NCBI RefSeq assembly: GCF_003671715.1
Contig: NZ_RAIF01000018.1
Span: 379,413 to 415,932, forward strand
Source of the DNA: Streptomyces sp. E2N166
Lineage (GTDB): Bacteria > Actinomycetota > Actinomycetes > Streptomycetales > Streptomycetaceae
DNA length: 36,520 bases
Reading direction: 5' to 3'
A model generated the notes under the pieces. That model was given only the letters and a program-made list of their open reading frames with translations, was not told where the DNA came from and ran no database searches. The stretch's first letter is position 1. Every line of letters starts with the position of its first letter. Below, piece by piece: positions 1-8,864 of the stretch. The position numbers and the translations under genes were made by a program.

Positions 1-269
1 CCCACCACCCACCACCCGCCGATAGCCGCCGAGACGGCCCGGCGTGCATGTGGGGCGCGAGCGCGCTCCCGCGCGCCGGGGCACCGGGCAGCCCACAAAA
101 GGGACCGGCGTACCCGGGGCCACCGCTTTCCCCGGGCCGCCCGCTCGCTTCCCACCCGTGCTGGAGCGAGCCGAGTCAAGGGTCGGCCGCAGGCCGATCG
201 GCGCAGCCGACGCGCAGCGCCCTTTACTCGGGTCGTGGAAGCACGACACTGGCAAGGAAGCGGGCGGCC
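1..269. other. Left-edge stretch without a recognisable gene
   Basis: This GC-rich stretch lies downstream of the minus-strand carboxylesterase gene. Open frames here look like overlaps with the antisense of that gene and show no family motif. I see no convincing terminator, operator or RNA gene. Confidence 0.5.
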
Positions 270-1793
270 TCACCCCAGCAGAGGCAGCGCCCCGAACTCG
301 TGCCCCTCCCACAGGCGCCTCGACGCCTCCTCCGGGTACGGCGCGACGACCGGCTCCGCGTCCAGGACCTGGACCAGGCGCCGTTCCGTGTCGTACGCGG
401 GCCAGCCGGGGTCGCCGGTGTGCGCGAACGCGGTCCACGAGGACCGGAAGCGGGACGACAGGGCGAGCGCCTCCGGCGAGGGTTCGGCACCGCCGAAGAC
501 GAGCAGCCCCACGTCGGCCCGGAACGTCCCGAAGAGGAGCGGGATGTCCAGGGCGTGGCAGGCGCCGAGGACACCGCCGTCGGCCGGGGCCGGCCAGGTC
601 AGCTCGTAGACGAACGACCGGCCACCGCCCGCGAGGTGCGCCTCGGCCAGATGCAGCGAGGGCATGGCGAAGATCCAGTCGGTCTGCACGCGTTCGTACA
701 AATCGTTCGCGGACACGCCCGGGTACGCGGCCCGGTAGGCCGCTTCGCCGCCCGGCGCGTAAAGGCCGAGCGCCGCCCTCGCACGCTCCTCACCGATCTG
801 CCCGAGCTTGCCCGCCATCGCGGTGAAGAGCCGGTTCTCGTCGCGGTTGTGGCCGACGATCAGGTCGACGTCCCGGGACGCGCCGGACGCGAGTGCCTGC
901 CACGGCATGACCGGCAGTACGTCGCCGTCGACGACCGGTGAGTACGGGGTGACCGTGGGCGCGGCCCGGCCCCAGCGGTCCACGCACCCGGGCATCTTGG
1001 GGGCGAGGGACTGCCCCGCCTTGACCAGCTGTCCCGGATCCACGGCCGCCAGGTCGGCGACGGTGGGGCGCAGGCCGAGTTCGGCGGCGAGGGCGGTGCC
1101 GACGTCCCGGGCCAGCTCGTCGGAGTAGAACGTGCCCGGCACGCTCTGGGCGATGGCGCGGTGGAAGAGGCCGTCCGCGCGGGGCATGGCCATGAGGGAG
1201 GCCACGGAGCCGGCGCCCGCCGACTCGCCGAAGACGGTGACCCGGGCCGGGTCACCGCCGAACGCCGCGACGTTGTCCCGTACCCACTCCAGCGCGGCCA
1301 CCTGGTCGAGCAGGCCCCGGTTGGCGGGGGCGCCGTCGATGCGGGCGAAACCCTCCATGCCGACGCGGTAGTTGAAGGTGACGACGACGAGGTCGCCGTC
1401 GGCGGCGATGCGGCGGGCGTCGTAGCCGGGGCTGCCGGAGTGGCCGAGTTTGTAGGCGCCGCCGTAGATCCAGACCATGACCGGGCGGCGGGCGGCCGGG
1501 TCGGGGGCGGGGGTCCAGACGTTGGCCGTCAGCCAGTCGTCGCCCTCGGGCGCGTCCAGGACGCCGGTGGTGCCCGCGATGCCGAGGTCCTGCGGGGGCG
1601 GCGGGCCGAAGGTGTACGCCTCGCGCGTGCCGTCCCAGGCGCGGACGGGACGTGGCGCGGCGAACCGGGCCTCGCCCACCGGCGGTTCCGCGAACGGGAT
1701 GCCGCGGAAGACGGTCAGGCCGCCCTCCCGCCGCCCCCGCACCGAACCGGCGGCGGTGCGCACCACGGGCCCCGGGACCTCGGGGTTCGTCAT
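270..1793 (-). CDS. Type B carboxylesterase (alpha/beta hydrolase)
   Basis: A 507-residue serine esterase of the carboxylesterase/cholinesterase family, which hydrolyses carboxylic esters; the natural substrate is unknown. The nucleophile elbow is GESAGAGS with Ser191. The oxyanion-hole Gly-Gly is in IYGGAY, near residues 109-114. The other triad members are probably Glu319 in GHNRDE and His413 in GACHALD. Length is normal for bacterial members and no signal peptide is seen, so it is probably cytoplasmic. The ATG is preceded by GAGGAG at good spacing. It lies 96 bp downstream of the Old Yellow Enzyme gene on the same strand, so the two may be co-transcribed. Family is certain; substrate is not. 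Confidence 0.93.
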   Translation of the reverse strand: MTNPEVPGPVVRTAAGSVRGRREGGLTVFRGIPFAEPPVGEARFAAPRPVRAWDGTREAYTFGPPPPQDLGIAGTTGVLDAPEGDDWLTANVWTPAPDPAARRPVMVWIYGGAYKLGHSGSPGYDARRIAADGDLVVVTFNYRVGMEGFARIDGAPANRGLLDQVAALEWVRDNVAAFGGDPARVTVFGESAGAGSVASLMAMPRADGLFHRAIAQSVPGTFYSDELARDVGTALAAELGLRPTVADLAAVDPGQLVKAGQSLAPKMPGCVDRWGRAAPTVTPYSPVVDGDVLPVMPWQALASGASRDVDLIVGHNRDENRLFTAMAGKLGQIGEERARAALGLYAPGGEAAYRAAYPGVSANDLYERVQTDWIFAMPSLHLAEAHLAGGGRSFVYELTWPAPADGGVLGACHALDIPLLFGTFRADVGLLVFGGAEPSPEALALSSRFRSSWTAFAHTGDPGWPAYDTERRLVQVLDAEPVVAPYPEEASRRLWEGHEFGALPLLG

Positions 1794-1889
1794 CGATCAC
1801 TCCTCACTGAACGCCGCTGGACGTACGTGCGGCAGTAGTTGGTGATCCCACGGACTTTACGCCGCGGTGCGCATCCGGACCGGGTCGGG

Positions 1890-3020
1890 TCAGCTCAGGG
1901 ACTTCAGCGACGCCGCGTCGTAGGGGGCGAGCGCGTCGAAGTTCCCGGCGAGGACCTTCTCGGCCCACAGCGGGTCCTGGAGCAGCGCGCGGCCGACGGC
2001 GACGAGGTCGAACTCGTCGCGCTCCAGGCGGTCGAGGAGGTTGTCGAGGCTGCCGACCGGGGCGCCCTCGCCCAGGAAGGCCTTGGTGAAGTCACCGTCC
2101 AGGCCCACCGAGCCGACCGTGATGGCGGTCCTGCCCGTCAGCTTCTTGGTCCAGCCGGCGAGGTTGAGGTCGGAGCCGTCGAACTCGGGGCGCCAGTAGC
2201 GGCGGGTGGAGGCGTGGAAGGCGTCGACGCCGGCCGAGGCGAGCGGGGCGAGGATCGCCTCCAGCTCCTCGGGGGTCTCGGCGAGGCGGGCACGGTAGGC
2301 CTCCTGCTTCCACTGGGAGTAGCGGAAGATCACGGGGAACTCGGGCGAGACGGCGTCGCGCACGGCGGCCACGATCTCGGCGGCGAAGCGGGTGCGGGAG
2401 ACCGGGTCGCCGCCGTAGGCGTCGGTGCGGCGGTTGGTGCCCGCCCACAGGAACTGGTCGACGAGGTAGCCGTGGGCGCCGTGGATCTCCACGCCGTCGA
2501 AGCCGATGCGCTCGGCGGCGGCAGCGGCCTCGGCGAAGGCGCCGATGACGTCGTCCAGGTCGCGCTGGGTCATCGCCTTGCCGGTGACCTCGTCCTCGCC
2601 GATGCGCAGACCGGAGGGGCCGACGGCGGGGGCGTCCGCGAAGGGGGGCTCGCCCTGCTTGCGGACCATGCCGATGTGCCACAGCTGCGGCACGATCGTG
2701 CCGCCCGCCTCGTGCACCGCCTCCGCGACCTTCGCCCAGCCGGCCAGCTGCTCGTCACCGTGGAAGCGCGGGACGCTGTCGCTCTGCCCGGCCGAGTCGT
2801 GGCCGACGTAGGTGCCCTCGGTGACGATCAGACCGACACCGGCGGCGGCGCGACGGGAGTAGTACGAGACCACGTCCTCGCCGGGGACGCCGCCCGGCGA
2901 GAACATCCGGGTCATCGGCGCCATCGCGATGCGGTTGGGCACGGTCAGGCCGTTGATGGTGGCCGGGCGGGCGAGGATCTGGGCGGCGCGCGAGGCGGCG
3001 TCGGTGGCGGTGACGGTCAC
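1890..3020 (-). CDS. NADH:flavin oxidoreductase, Old Yellow Enzyme family
   Basis: A 376-residue FMN-dependent ene-reductase (TIM barrel), expected to reduce activated C=C bonds using NAD(P)H. The N-terminus has the family pattern NRIAMAPMTRMF. The active-site signature HGAHGYLVDQFLW is followed by TNRRTDAYGG, and a late GRALLQDP phosphate-binding segment is present. I chose the GTG at 3020-3018 because AGGAG lies 7 nt upstream and the product begins VTVTATDAA just before the conserved barrel; a longer frame to 3146 adds arginine-rich residues with no family match. It is separated from groEL by a strong terminator. The physiological substrate is unknown. Confidence 0.93.
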   Translation of the reverse strand: MTVTATDAASRAAQILARPATINGLTVPNRIAMAPMTRMFSPGGVPGEDVVSYYSRRAAAGVGLIVTEGTYVGHDSAGQSDSVPRFHGDEQLAGWAKVAEAVHEAGGTIVPQLWHIGMVRKQGEPPFADAPAVGPSGLRIGEDEVTGKAMTQRDLDDVIGAFAEAAAAAERIGFDGVEIHGAHGYLVDQFLWAGTNRRTDAYGGDPVSRTRFAAEIVAAVRDAVSPEFPVIFRYSQWKQEAYRARLAETPEELEAILAPLASAGVDAFHASTRRYWRPEFDGSDLNLAGWTKKLTGRTAITVGSVGLDGDFTKAFLGEGAPVGSLDNLLDRLERDEFDLVAVGRALLQDPLWAEKVLAGNFDALAPYDAASLKSLS

Positions 3021-3171
3021 GTGGGGGCTCCTAGGGAGGTACCGGTTGGTATGTGCGCCTGCATTGATCGTACTTCCACGACAACGGGCGCACCCCTCGC
3101 GGCCATTCCGCCCGCGGCTCCCGGTCCGGCGTGATCCATGGCACATCGCGGGTGGGGGCCGGCGAAAACGC

Positions 3172-3215
3172 CCGAGGGCGGCACCCCCTGCCGGAACAGG
3201 GGGTGCCGCCCTCGG
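3172..3215. terminator. Intrinsic terminator downstream of groEL
   Basis: A perfect 19-bp inverted repeat (3172-3190 with 3197-3215) has a 6-nt loop. It sits 34 bp past the groEL stop, in the direction of groEL transcription. There is no strong U-tract, as is usual in Streptomyces. Confidence 0.85.
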
Positions 3216-3248
3216 TACGTGAAGGACGGTTGATCAGCCGGAGGCCGA

Positions 3249-5063
<1,815 letters not shown>

Positions 5064-5097
5064 CGCCTCTCGGGGATCGGCGCGGGTTCCGGGCAGA

Positions 5098-5135
5098 CCG
5101 AAGGGCCCGCACCCCGTGGGGTGCGGGCCCTTCGG
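5098..5135. terminator. Intrinsic terminator downstream of the cold-shock gene
   Basis: A perfect 17-bp stem (5098-5114 with 5119-5135) closes a CGTG loop. It lies 32 bp after the stop of the cold-shock gene and before the groEL promoter, so it insulates the two units. Confidence 0.85.
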
Positions 5136-5167
5136 AGAAGACCGCTGACTTGCCGTGGTCGCGCGTC

Positions 5168-5371
5168 TCAGGCGCTGAGGCGAACCATGTCGGCCTGCGG
5201 GCCCTTCTGACCCTGCGAGATCTCGAACTCGACCCGCTGGCCTTCTTCGAGGGTGCGGTAGCCGTCCATCTGAATCGCGCTGTAGTGGACGAAAACATCC
5301 GCACCACCGTCGACCGCGATGAAGCCGTACCCCTTCTCCGCGTTGAACCACTTGACGGTGCCCTGAGCCAT
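5168..5371 (-). CDS. Cold-shock protein, CspA family
   Basis: A 67-residue single cold-shock-domain protein that binds single-stranded nucleic acid and acts as an RNA chaperone. The RNP1-like motif is KGYGFIAV (residues 14-21) and the RNP2-like motif is VFVHYSAI. It starts [14 protein letters not shown], the canonical beginning, with GGGGAG 6 nt before the ATG. The gene is monocistronic, with its own promoter about 110 bp upstream and a strong terminator. A long leader (about 100 nt) is typical of csp mRNAs and could act in post-transcriptional control. It resembles the ScoF-type proteins of Streptomyces. Confidence 0.96.
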   Translation of the reverse strand: MAQGTVKWFNAEKGYGFIAVDGGADVFVHYSAIQMDGYRTLEEGQRVEFEISQGQKGPQADMVRLSA

Positions 5372-5481
5372 GCCTAACTCCCCTATTACTGGCCCTTGCA
5401 CAGATCCGCACTTCGCGGACCCGGGTCAGACCTCACCCCCCACGACTGGGGGCGTGCGCCGGAACGCGTCGACCGCGGCTG

Positions 5482-5509
5482 AATGTATCTGTCCAACTGC
5501 CGTCTGCAA
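5482..5509 (-). promoter_or_regulatory. Probable promoter of the cold-shock gene
   Basis: On the minus strand, TTGCAG (5509-5504), a 16-nt spacer and TACATT (5487-5482) resemble a vegetative promoter. The start would fall near 5475, giving a leader of about 100 nt. The region 5372-5723 is more A/T-rich than the rest and holds no convincing gene. Confidence 0.5.
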
Positions 5510-5723
5510 CAGGTCAGTCGGACGAGAAATCTGGACGCACCCGGTCCGGAATCTGGCGAGAATTCGCCTGAATTCGGGTCAAGTCGGGGCACACAAAAAG
5601 AGCAAAAGCCGCGAAATACGCCCACACTTTGGCTACATCTGGTCGGGCGAGCGGCAGGAATTCAGGGTTCCCGACCTTCCGATCGGGAGCGCGTTCCCCA
5701 ACTCTACCGCGCTCAACCACATG

Positions 5724-5762
5724 GAATTGCCCCCTCCGCTTCTCTTACGGAGGGGGCAATTC
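5724..5762. terminator. Terminator of the metM-metO operon
   Basis: A perfect 15-bp stem (5724-5738 with 5748-5762) has a 9-nt loop. It begins 48 bp past the sulfur-carrier stop codon, in the direction of transcription. Confidence 0.85.
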
Positions 5763-5809
5763 GATGAACCGGGCGTCACGGCGATTACCGGGGGTAACCG
5801 AGGGATGGG

Positions 5810-6085
5810 TCAGCCGCCGGCGACCGCCGGGATGATGGAGACGCCGGCGCCCTCCGGGGTCGCGGTCTCCAGGCCCTGCTCGAAGCGGACGTCGTCGTCG
5901 TTGACGTAGACGTTGACGAAGCGACGCAGCTTGCCCTGGTCGTCCAGGACACGGGCGGCGATACCGGTGTGGTTCTTCTCCAGGTCGGCGATGACCTCAC
6001 CCAGGTTCGCGCCGTCGGCGGCGACCTCGGCCTTGCCGCCGGTGTAGGTGCGCAGGATGGTCGGGATGCGAACGGTCACGCTCAT
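5810..6085 (-). CDS. metO: Sulfur-carrier protein, MoaD/ThiS/CysO family (probable MetO)
   Basis: A 91-residue ubiquitin-fold protein ending VAGG. The free C-terminal Gly-Gly is what an E1-like enzyme adenylates and converts to a thiocarboxylate, which then donates sulfur. The sequence (MSVTVRIPTILRTYTGG at the start, RFVNVYVNDDDVRF in the middle) closely resembles mycobacterial CysO as I remember it. However, no Mec protease or CysM gene is adjacent. Instead its ATG overlaps the TGA of the upstream threonine-synthase-like gene by 4 bp (ATGA), indicating translational coupling. As I recall published Streptomyces work, this carrier (MetO) supplies sulfur to MetM for homocysteine formation. The activating enzyme is not in the window. 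Family certain; the MetO role rests on context. Confidence 0.9.
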   Translation of the reverse strand: MSVTVRIPTILRTYTGGKAEVAADGANLGEVIADLEKNHTGIAARVLDDQGKLRRFVNVYVNDDDVRFEQGLETATPEGAGVSIIPAVAGG

Positions 6086-7383
6086 GCGAGGCCAGCCTCT
6101 CGGAAGGAGTCCAGGTTCGGGCGGATGGTGGCGGTGAGGCCGGTGCCGGCCACCGCGTCGAGGGTCTTCAGGCCGTCGCCGGTGTTGAGGACGACGGTGG
6201 TGAGGGACGGGTCCAGGACGCCGTCCTCGATCAGCTTCTTCGTGACGCCGACCGTCACGCCGCCCGCCGTCTCCGCGAAGATGCCCTCCGTGCGGGCCAG
6301 CAGCTTGATCGCGTCCACGACCTGCTCGTCGGTCACGTCCTCCACGGCGCCGCCGGTGCGGCGCGCGATGTCGAGGACGTAGGGGCCGTCGGCCGGATTG
6401 CCGATCGCCAGGGACTTGGCGATGGTGTCCGGCTTCTGCGGGCGTACGACGTCGTGGCCCGCCTTGTACGCGGTGGACACCGGCGAACAGCCCTCGGCCT
6501 GGGCGCCGAAGATCTTGTACGGCTTGTCCTCGACCAGACCGAGCTTGATCAGCTCCTGAAGACCCTTGTCGATCTTCGTGAGCTGGGAGCCGGAGGCGAT
6601 CGGGACGACGAGCTGGTCGGGCAGCCGCCAGCCGAGCTGCTCGCAGATCTCGTACGCGAGGGTCTTGGAGCCCTCCGCGTAGTACGGACGCAGGTTGACG
6701 TTGACGAAGCCCCAGCCCTCGCCCGCCGAGTCACCGATCAGCTCGGAGCAGAAGCGGTTCACGTCGTCGTAGTTGCCCTCGATGCCGACCAGCTCACCGC
6801 CGTAGACGGCGGCCATGACGACCTTGCCCTGCTCCAGGTCGTGCGGGATGAACACGCAGGAGCGGAAGCCGGCGCGGGCGGCGGCGGCGCCGACGGCACC
6901 CGCGAGGTTGCCGGTGGAGGAGCAGGAGAGGGTGGTGAAGCCGAAGGCGCGGGCGGCCTCGATGGCCTGCGCGACGACGCGGTCCTTGAAGGAGTGCGTC
7001 GGGTTGCCGGAGTCGTCCTTGACGTACAGACCGCCTGTGACACCCAGCTCGCGGGCCAGGTTGTCGGCCTTGACCAGCTTGGTCCAGCCCGGGTTGATGT
7101 TCGGCTTGTCCGCCACGTCGGCGGGGACGGGCAGCAGCGGGGCGTAACGCCAGATGTTCGCGGGGCCCGCTTCGATCCGCTTGCGCAGTTCCTCGGTGTC
7201 GTACGCCGAGAAGTCGTAGGCGATCTCGAGCGGGCCGAAACACTCCTCGCAGGCGAAGACCGGGCCGAGCGGTACGCGATGACCGCACTCGCGGCAGTTC
7301 AGCGCCGCGGCGGGACCGAGGTCGACCGGGGAAGCGGGGGAAGCGGTGGTGTCGGTGGTGCTTTCGACAGTCTGCACAGCCAT
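6082..7383 (-). CDS. thrC/metM: Threonine synthase-family PLP enzyme (usually annotated ThrC; probable homocysteine synthase MetM)
   Basis: A 433-residue fold-type II PLP enzyme. The N-terminus carries a possible zinc ribbon, CREC (Cys30, Cys33) and CEEC (Cys45, Cys48). The PLP lysine is Lys133 in NPTHSFKDRV and the phosphate-binding loop is SSTGN at 155-159. By family it acts on O-phosphohomoserine to give threonine. Two neighbours argue otherwise: a SAM-I-type riboswitch in its leader, and a sulfur carrier gene overlapping its stop codon. A threonine enzyme has no obvious reason to be shut off by SAM, but a homocysteine-forming enzyme does. I therefore favour MetM, which in Streptomyces is reported to convert O-phosphohomoserine plus thiocarboxylated carrier to homocysteine. 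The family call is very secure; MetM versus ThrC needs assay or phylogeny. Confidence 0.93.
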   Translation of the reverse strand: MAVQTVESTTDTTASPASPVDLGPAAALNCRECGHRVPLGPVFACEECFGPLEIAYDFSAYDTEELRKRIEAGPANIWRYAPLLPVPADVADKPNINPGWTKLVKADNLARELGVTGGLYVKDDSGNPTHSFKDRVVAQAIEAARAFGFTTLSCSSTGNLAGAVGAAAARAGFRSCVFIPHDLEQGKVVMAAVYGGELVGIEGNYDDVNRFCSELIGDSAGEGWGFVNVNLRPYYAEGSKTLAYEICEQLGWRLPDQLVVPIASGSQLTKIDKGLQELIKLGLVEDKPYKIFGAQAEGCSPVSTAYKAGHDVVRPQKPDTIAKSLAIGNPADGPYVLDIARRTGGAVEDVTDEQVVDAIKLLARTEGIFAETAGGVTVGVTKKLIEDGVLDPSLTTVVLNTGDGLKTLDAVAGTGLTATIRPNLDSFREAGLA

Positions 7384-7403
7384 GTGAGGCGAGGCCCTTT
7401 CTC

Positions 7404-7547
7404 CTCATCTTCCTCACGACGCATCTCGCCGTGAGACGGATTTGGCACCTTCCCTAGTCGGGAGCCTCGCCACGTCCGCGTGACAAGAACCGACTGGAGG
7501 GTTGCCGGGGCTTCAACGGGCCGTATCCCTCTGCCCCTCTGGATGAG
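7404..7547 (-). promoter_or_regulatory. SAM riboswitch (SAM-I / S-box type) in the metM leader
   Basis: The minus-strand leader contains the conserved S-box blocks in order: CTCATC (P1, 7547-7542), AGAGGGAUACGGCCC, GUUGAAGCCCCGGCAACC, a long P3 (AGTCGG 7495-7490 pairing with CCGACT 7461-7456, plus CCCT/AGGG), then AAGGTGCCAAATCC. Next comes an 8-bp P4 (TCACGGCG/CGTCGTGA with one G-U), and GGAAGATGAG, whose GATGAG (7409-7404) closes P1. The family binds S-adenosylmethionine and turns genes off. The P1 3' strand lies 3 nt before AAAGGG, the likely ribosome-binding site, so control may be translational. SAM-IV is an alternative, but the AAGATGAG closure favours SAM-I. Confidence 0.9.
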
Positions 7548-7683
7548 CGGTCTTCAGTTGTTGTTCGTGCGGCGACCCCGGCATGCGATGGTCACCCGCG
7601 TTGTTCAAGACTGTAACCGACGTCCATGACCGTTGAGATAGTCGTCCGAACCGCGAGATGGATCACAGAGGGAGCGGGAGACC

Positions 7684-8628
7684 GTGCTGGAAGAAGTCGA
7701 GCGCTGGCTGAGCGCACGCTCCTGGTCCGTGGGGGACCGGCCGATCCAGCAGCTCATGGCCGCCAAGCAAGCCACCGGGCAGTCGGTCAGCGTGGTGCTC
7801 CCCGCCCTCGACGAGGAGGCGACCGTCGGCGGCATCGTCTCGGTGATCCGCCGGGAGCTGATGCTGCGGGTGCCGCTCGTGGACGAGCTGGTCGTCGTGG
7901 ACTCCGGATCGAGGGACCGTACGTCGGCGGTGGCCGCGGCGGCGGGTGCCCGTGTCGTGCACCGCGACGCGATCCTCCCCCGTGTCCCGGCCGTGCCGGG
8001 CAAGGGCGAGGTGCTGTGGCGCTCGCTGCTGGTGACCGGCGGCGACATCGTCTGCTTCGTCGACGCGGACCTGCGCGAGTTCTCGGCCGACTTCGTGTCC
8101 GGGATCGTCGGCCCGCTGCTCACCGAGCCGGACGTGCACCTCGTGAAGGCCATGTACGACCGGCCTCTCGACGCCGCTCCCGGCCAGGGCGGCCGGGTCA
8201 CGGAACTCATGGCCCGTCCGCTGCTCAACATGCACTGGCCGCGGCTGGCCGGCTTCGTCCAGCCGCTCGGCGGCGAGTACGCGGCCCGCCGCTCCCTCCT
8301 CGAACGGCTCCCCTTCCCCGTCGGCTACGGAGTCGAGCTGGGCATGCTGGTCGACGCCCTGCACCTGGTGGGCCTGGACGCTCTCGCACAGGTCGACGTC
8401 GGCGTCCGCAAGCACCGGCACCAGGACGGCCAGGCACTGGGCCGCATGTCCGCCGCCATCTACCGCACCGCCCAGCTCCGGCTGGCCCGCGGCCACCTGG
8501 TCCGGCCGTCCCTCATCCAGTTCGAGCGGGGCGCCGACGGCTTCGAGCCGCGCACGTACTCCGTGGACACCGAGGAACGGCCCCCGATGACGGAGATCGC
8601 GGAGTACGCGGCCCGGAAGGCGGCGTGA
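7684..8628 (+). CDS. gpgS: Glucosyl-3-phosphoglycerate synthase (GT81)
   Basis: A 314-residue GT-A glycosyltransferase that transfers glucose from an NDP-glucose to 3-phosphoglycerate, the first step towards glucosylglycerate and, in mycobacteria, methylglucose lipopolysaccharides. The N-terminal SVVLPALDEEATVG and VDSGSRDRT form the nucleotide-sugar site. The metal-binding motif is VDADL. GRVTELMARPLL, QPLGGEYAARR and GYGVELGMLVD match the mycobacterial GpgS pattern I remember. The GTG start has GGGAG 5 nt upstream. It is divergent from metM and upstream of otsA, suggesting a compatible-solute cluster. No gpgP phosphatase is adjacent. Confidence 0.9.
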   Translation: MLEEVERWLSARSWSVGDRPIQQLMAAKQATGQSVSVVLPALDEEATVGGIVSVIRRELMLRVPLVDELVVVDSGSRDRTSAVAAAAGARVVHRDAILPRVPAVPGKGEVLWRSLLVTGGDIVCFVDADLREFSADFVSGIVGPLLTEPDVHLVKAMYDRPLDAAPGQGGRVTELMARPLLNMHWPRLAGFVQPLGGEYAARRSLLERLPFPVGYGVELGMLVDALHLVGLDALAQVDVGVRKHRHQDGQALGRMSAAIYRTAQLRLARGHLVRPSLIQFERGADGFEPRTYSVDTEERPPMTEIAEYAARKAA

Positions 8629-8631
8629 GCG

Positions 8632-8784
8632 TCAGCCGGGCACGCCGTCCGACCAGCGCCAGATGCCGCCGGAGTCCGGCTCGCAAGTCAGGTACTCGCC
8701 GCCGCGGGCTCCGGAGCCGGTGCCGCCTCCGGTTCCGGTGCCGGTTCCGGGGTGGCGGTGGCCGAGGCCGGTCACACCGACCAC
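8632..8784 (-). CDS. Possible small protein (about 50 aa), unknown
   Basis: A short minus-strand frame from a GTG at 8784-8782 to TGA at 8634-8632. The product begins VVGVTGLGHRHPG, has a Gly/Thr-rich middle, and ends EYLTCEPDSGGIWRWSDG plus VPG. Third positions are about 90% G/C, and the Trp/Cys-containing end looks protein-like rather than like antisense noise. No ribosome-binding site is evident and no family is recognised. It occupies most of the otherwise empty 236-bp gpgS-otsA gap, converging on gpgS. Confidence 0.35.
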   Translation of the reverse strand: MVGVTGLGHRHPGTGTGTGGGTGSGARGGEYLTCEPDSGGIWRWSDGVPG

Positions 8785-8830
8785 ACAAGACGCGTGACGC
8801 AATCGATGCCGATGTGCCGCCCGTCCACGT

Positions 8831-8864
8831 TTGAGGGTTTCGGGGCCGGGCTAGGTTGAGGCGT
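8831..8864 (+). promoter_or_regulatory. Leaderless-type promoter of otsA
   Basis: TAGGTT (8852-8857) lies 7 nt before the ATG, and TTGAGG (8831-8836) is a possible -35. No ribosome-binding site is seen, so the mRNA probably starts at or next to the start codon. Confidence 0.6.

Noticed and set aside
1839..3134. 431-codon plus-strand frame opposite the Old Yellow Enzyme gene
   Set aside because: Antisense shadow; the minus strand carries the full flavin-oxidoreductase signature.
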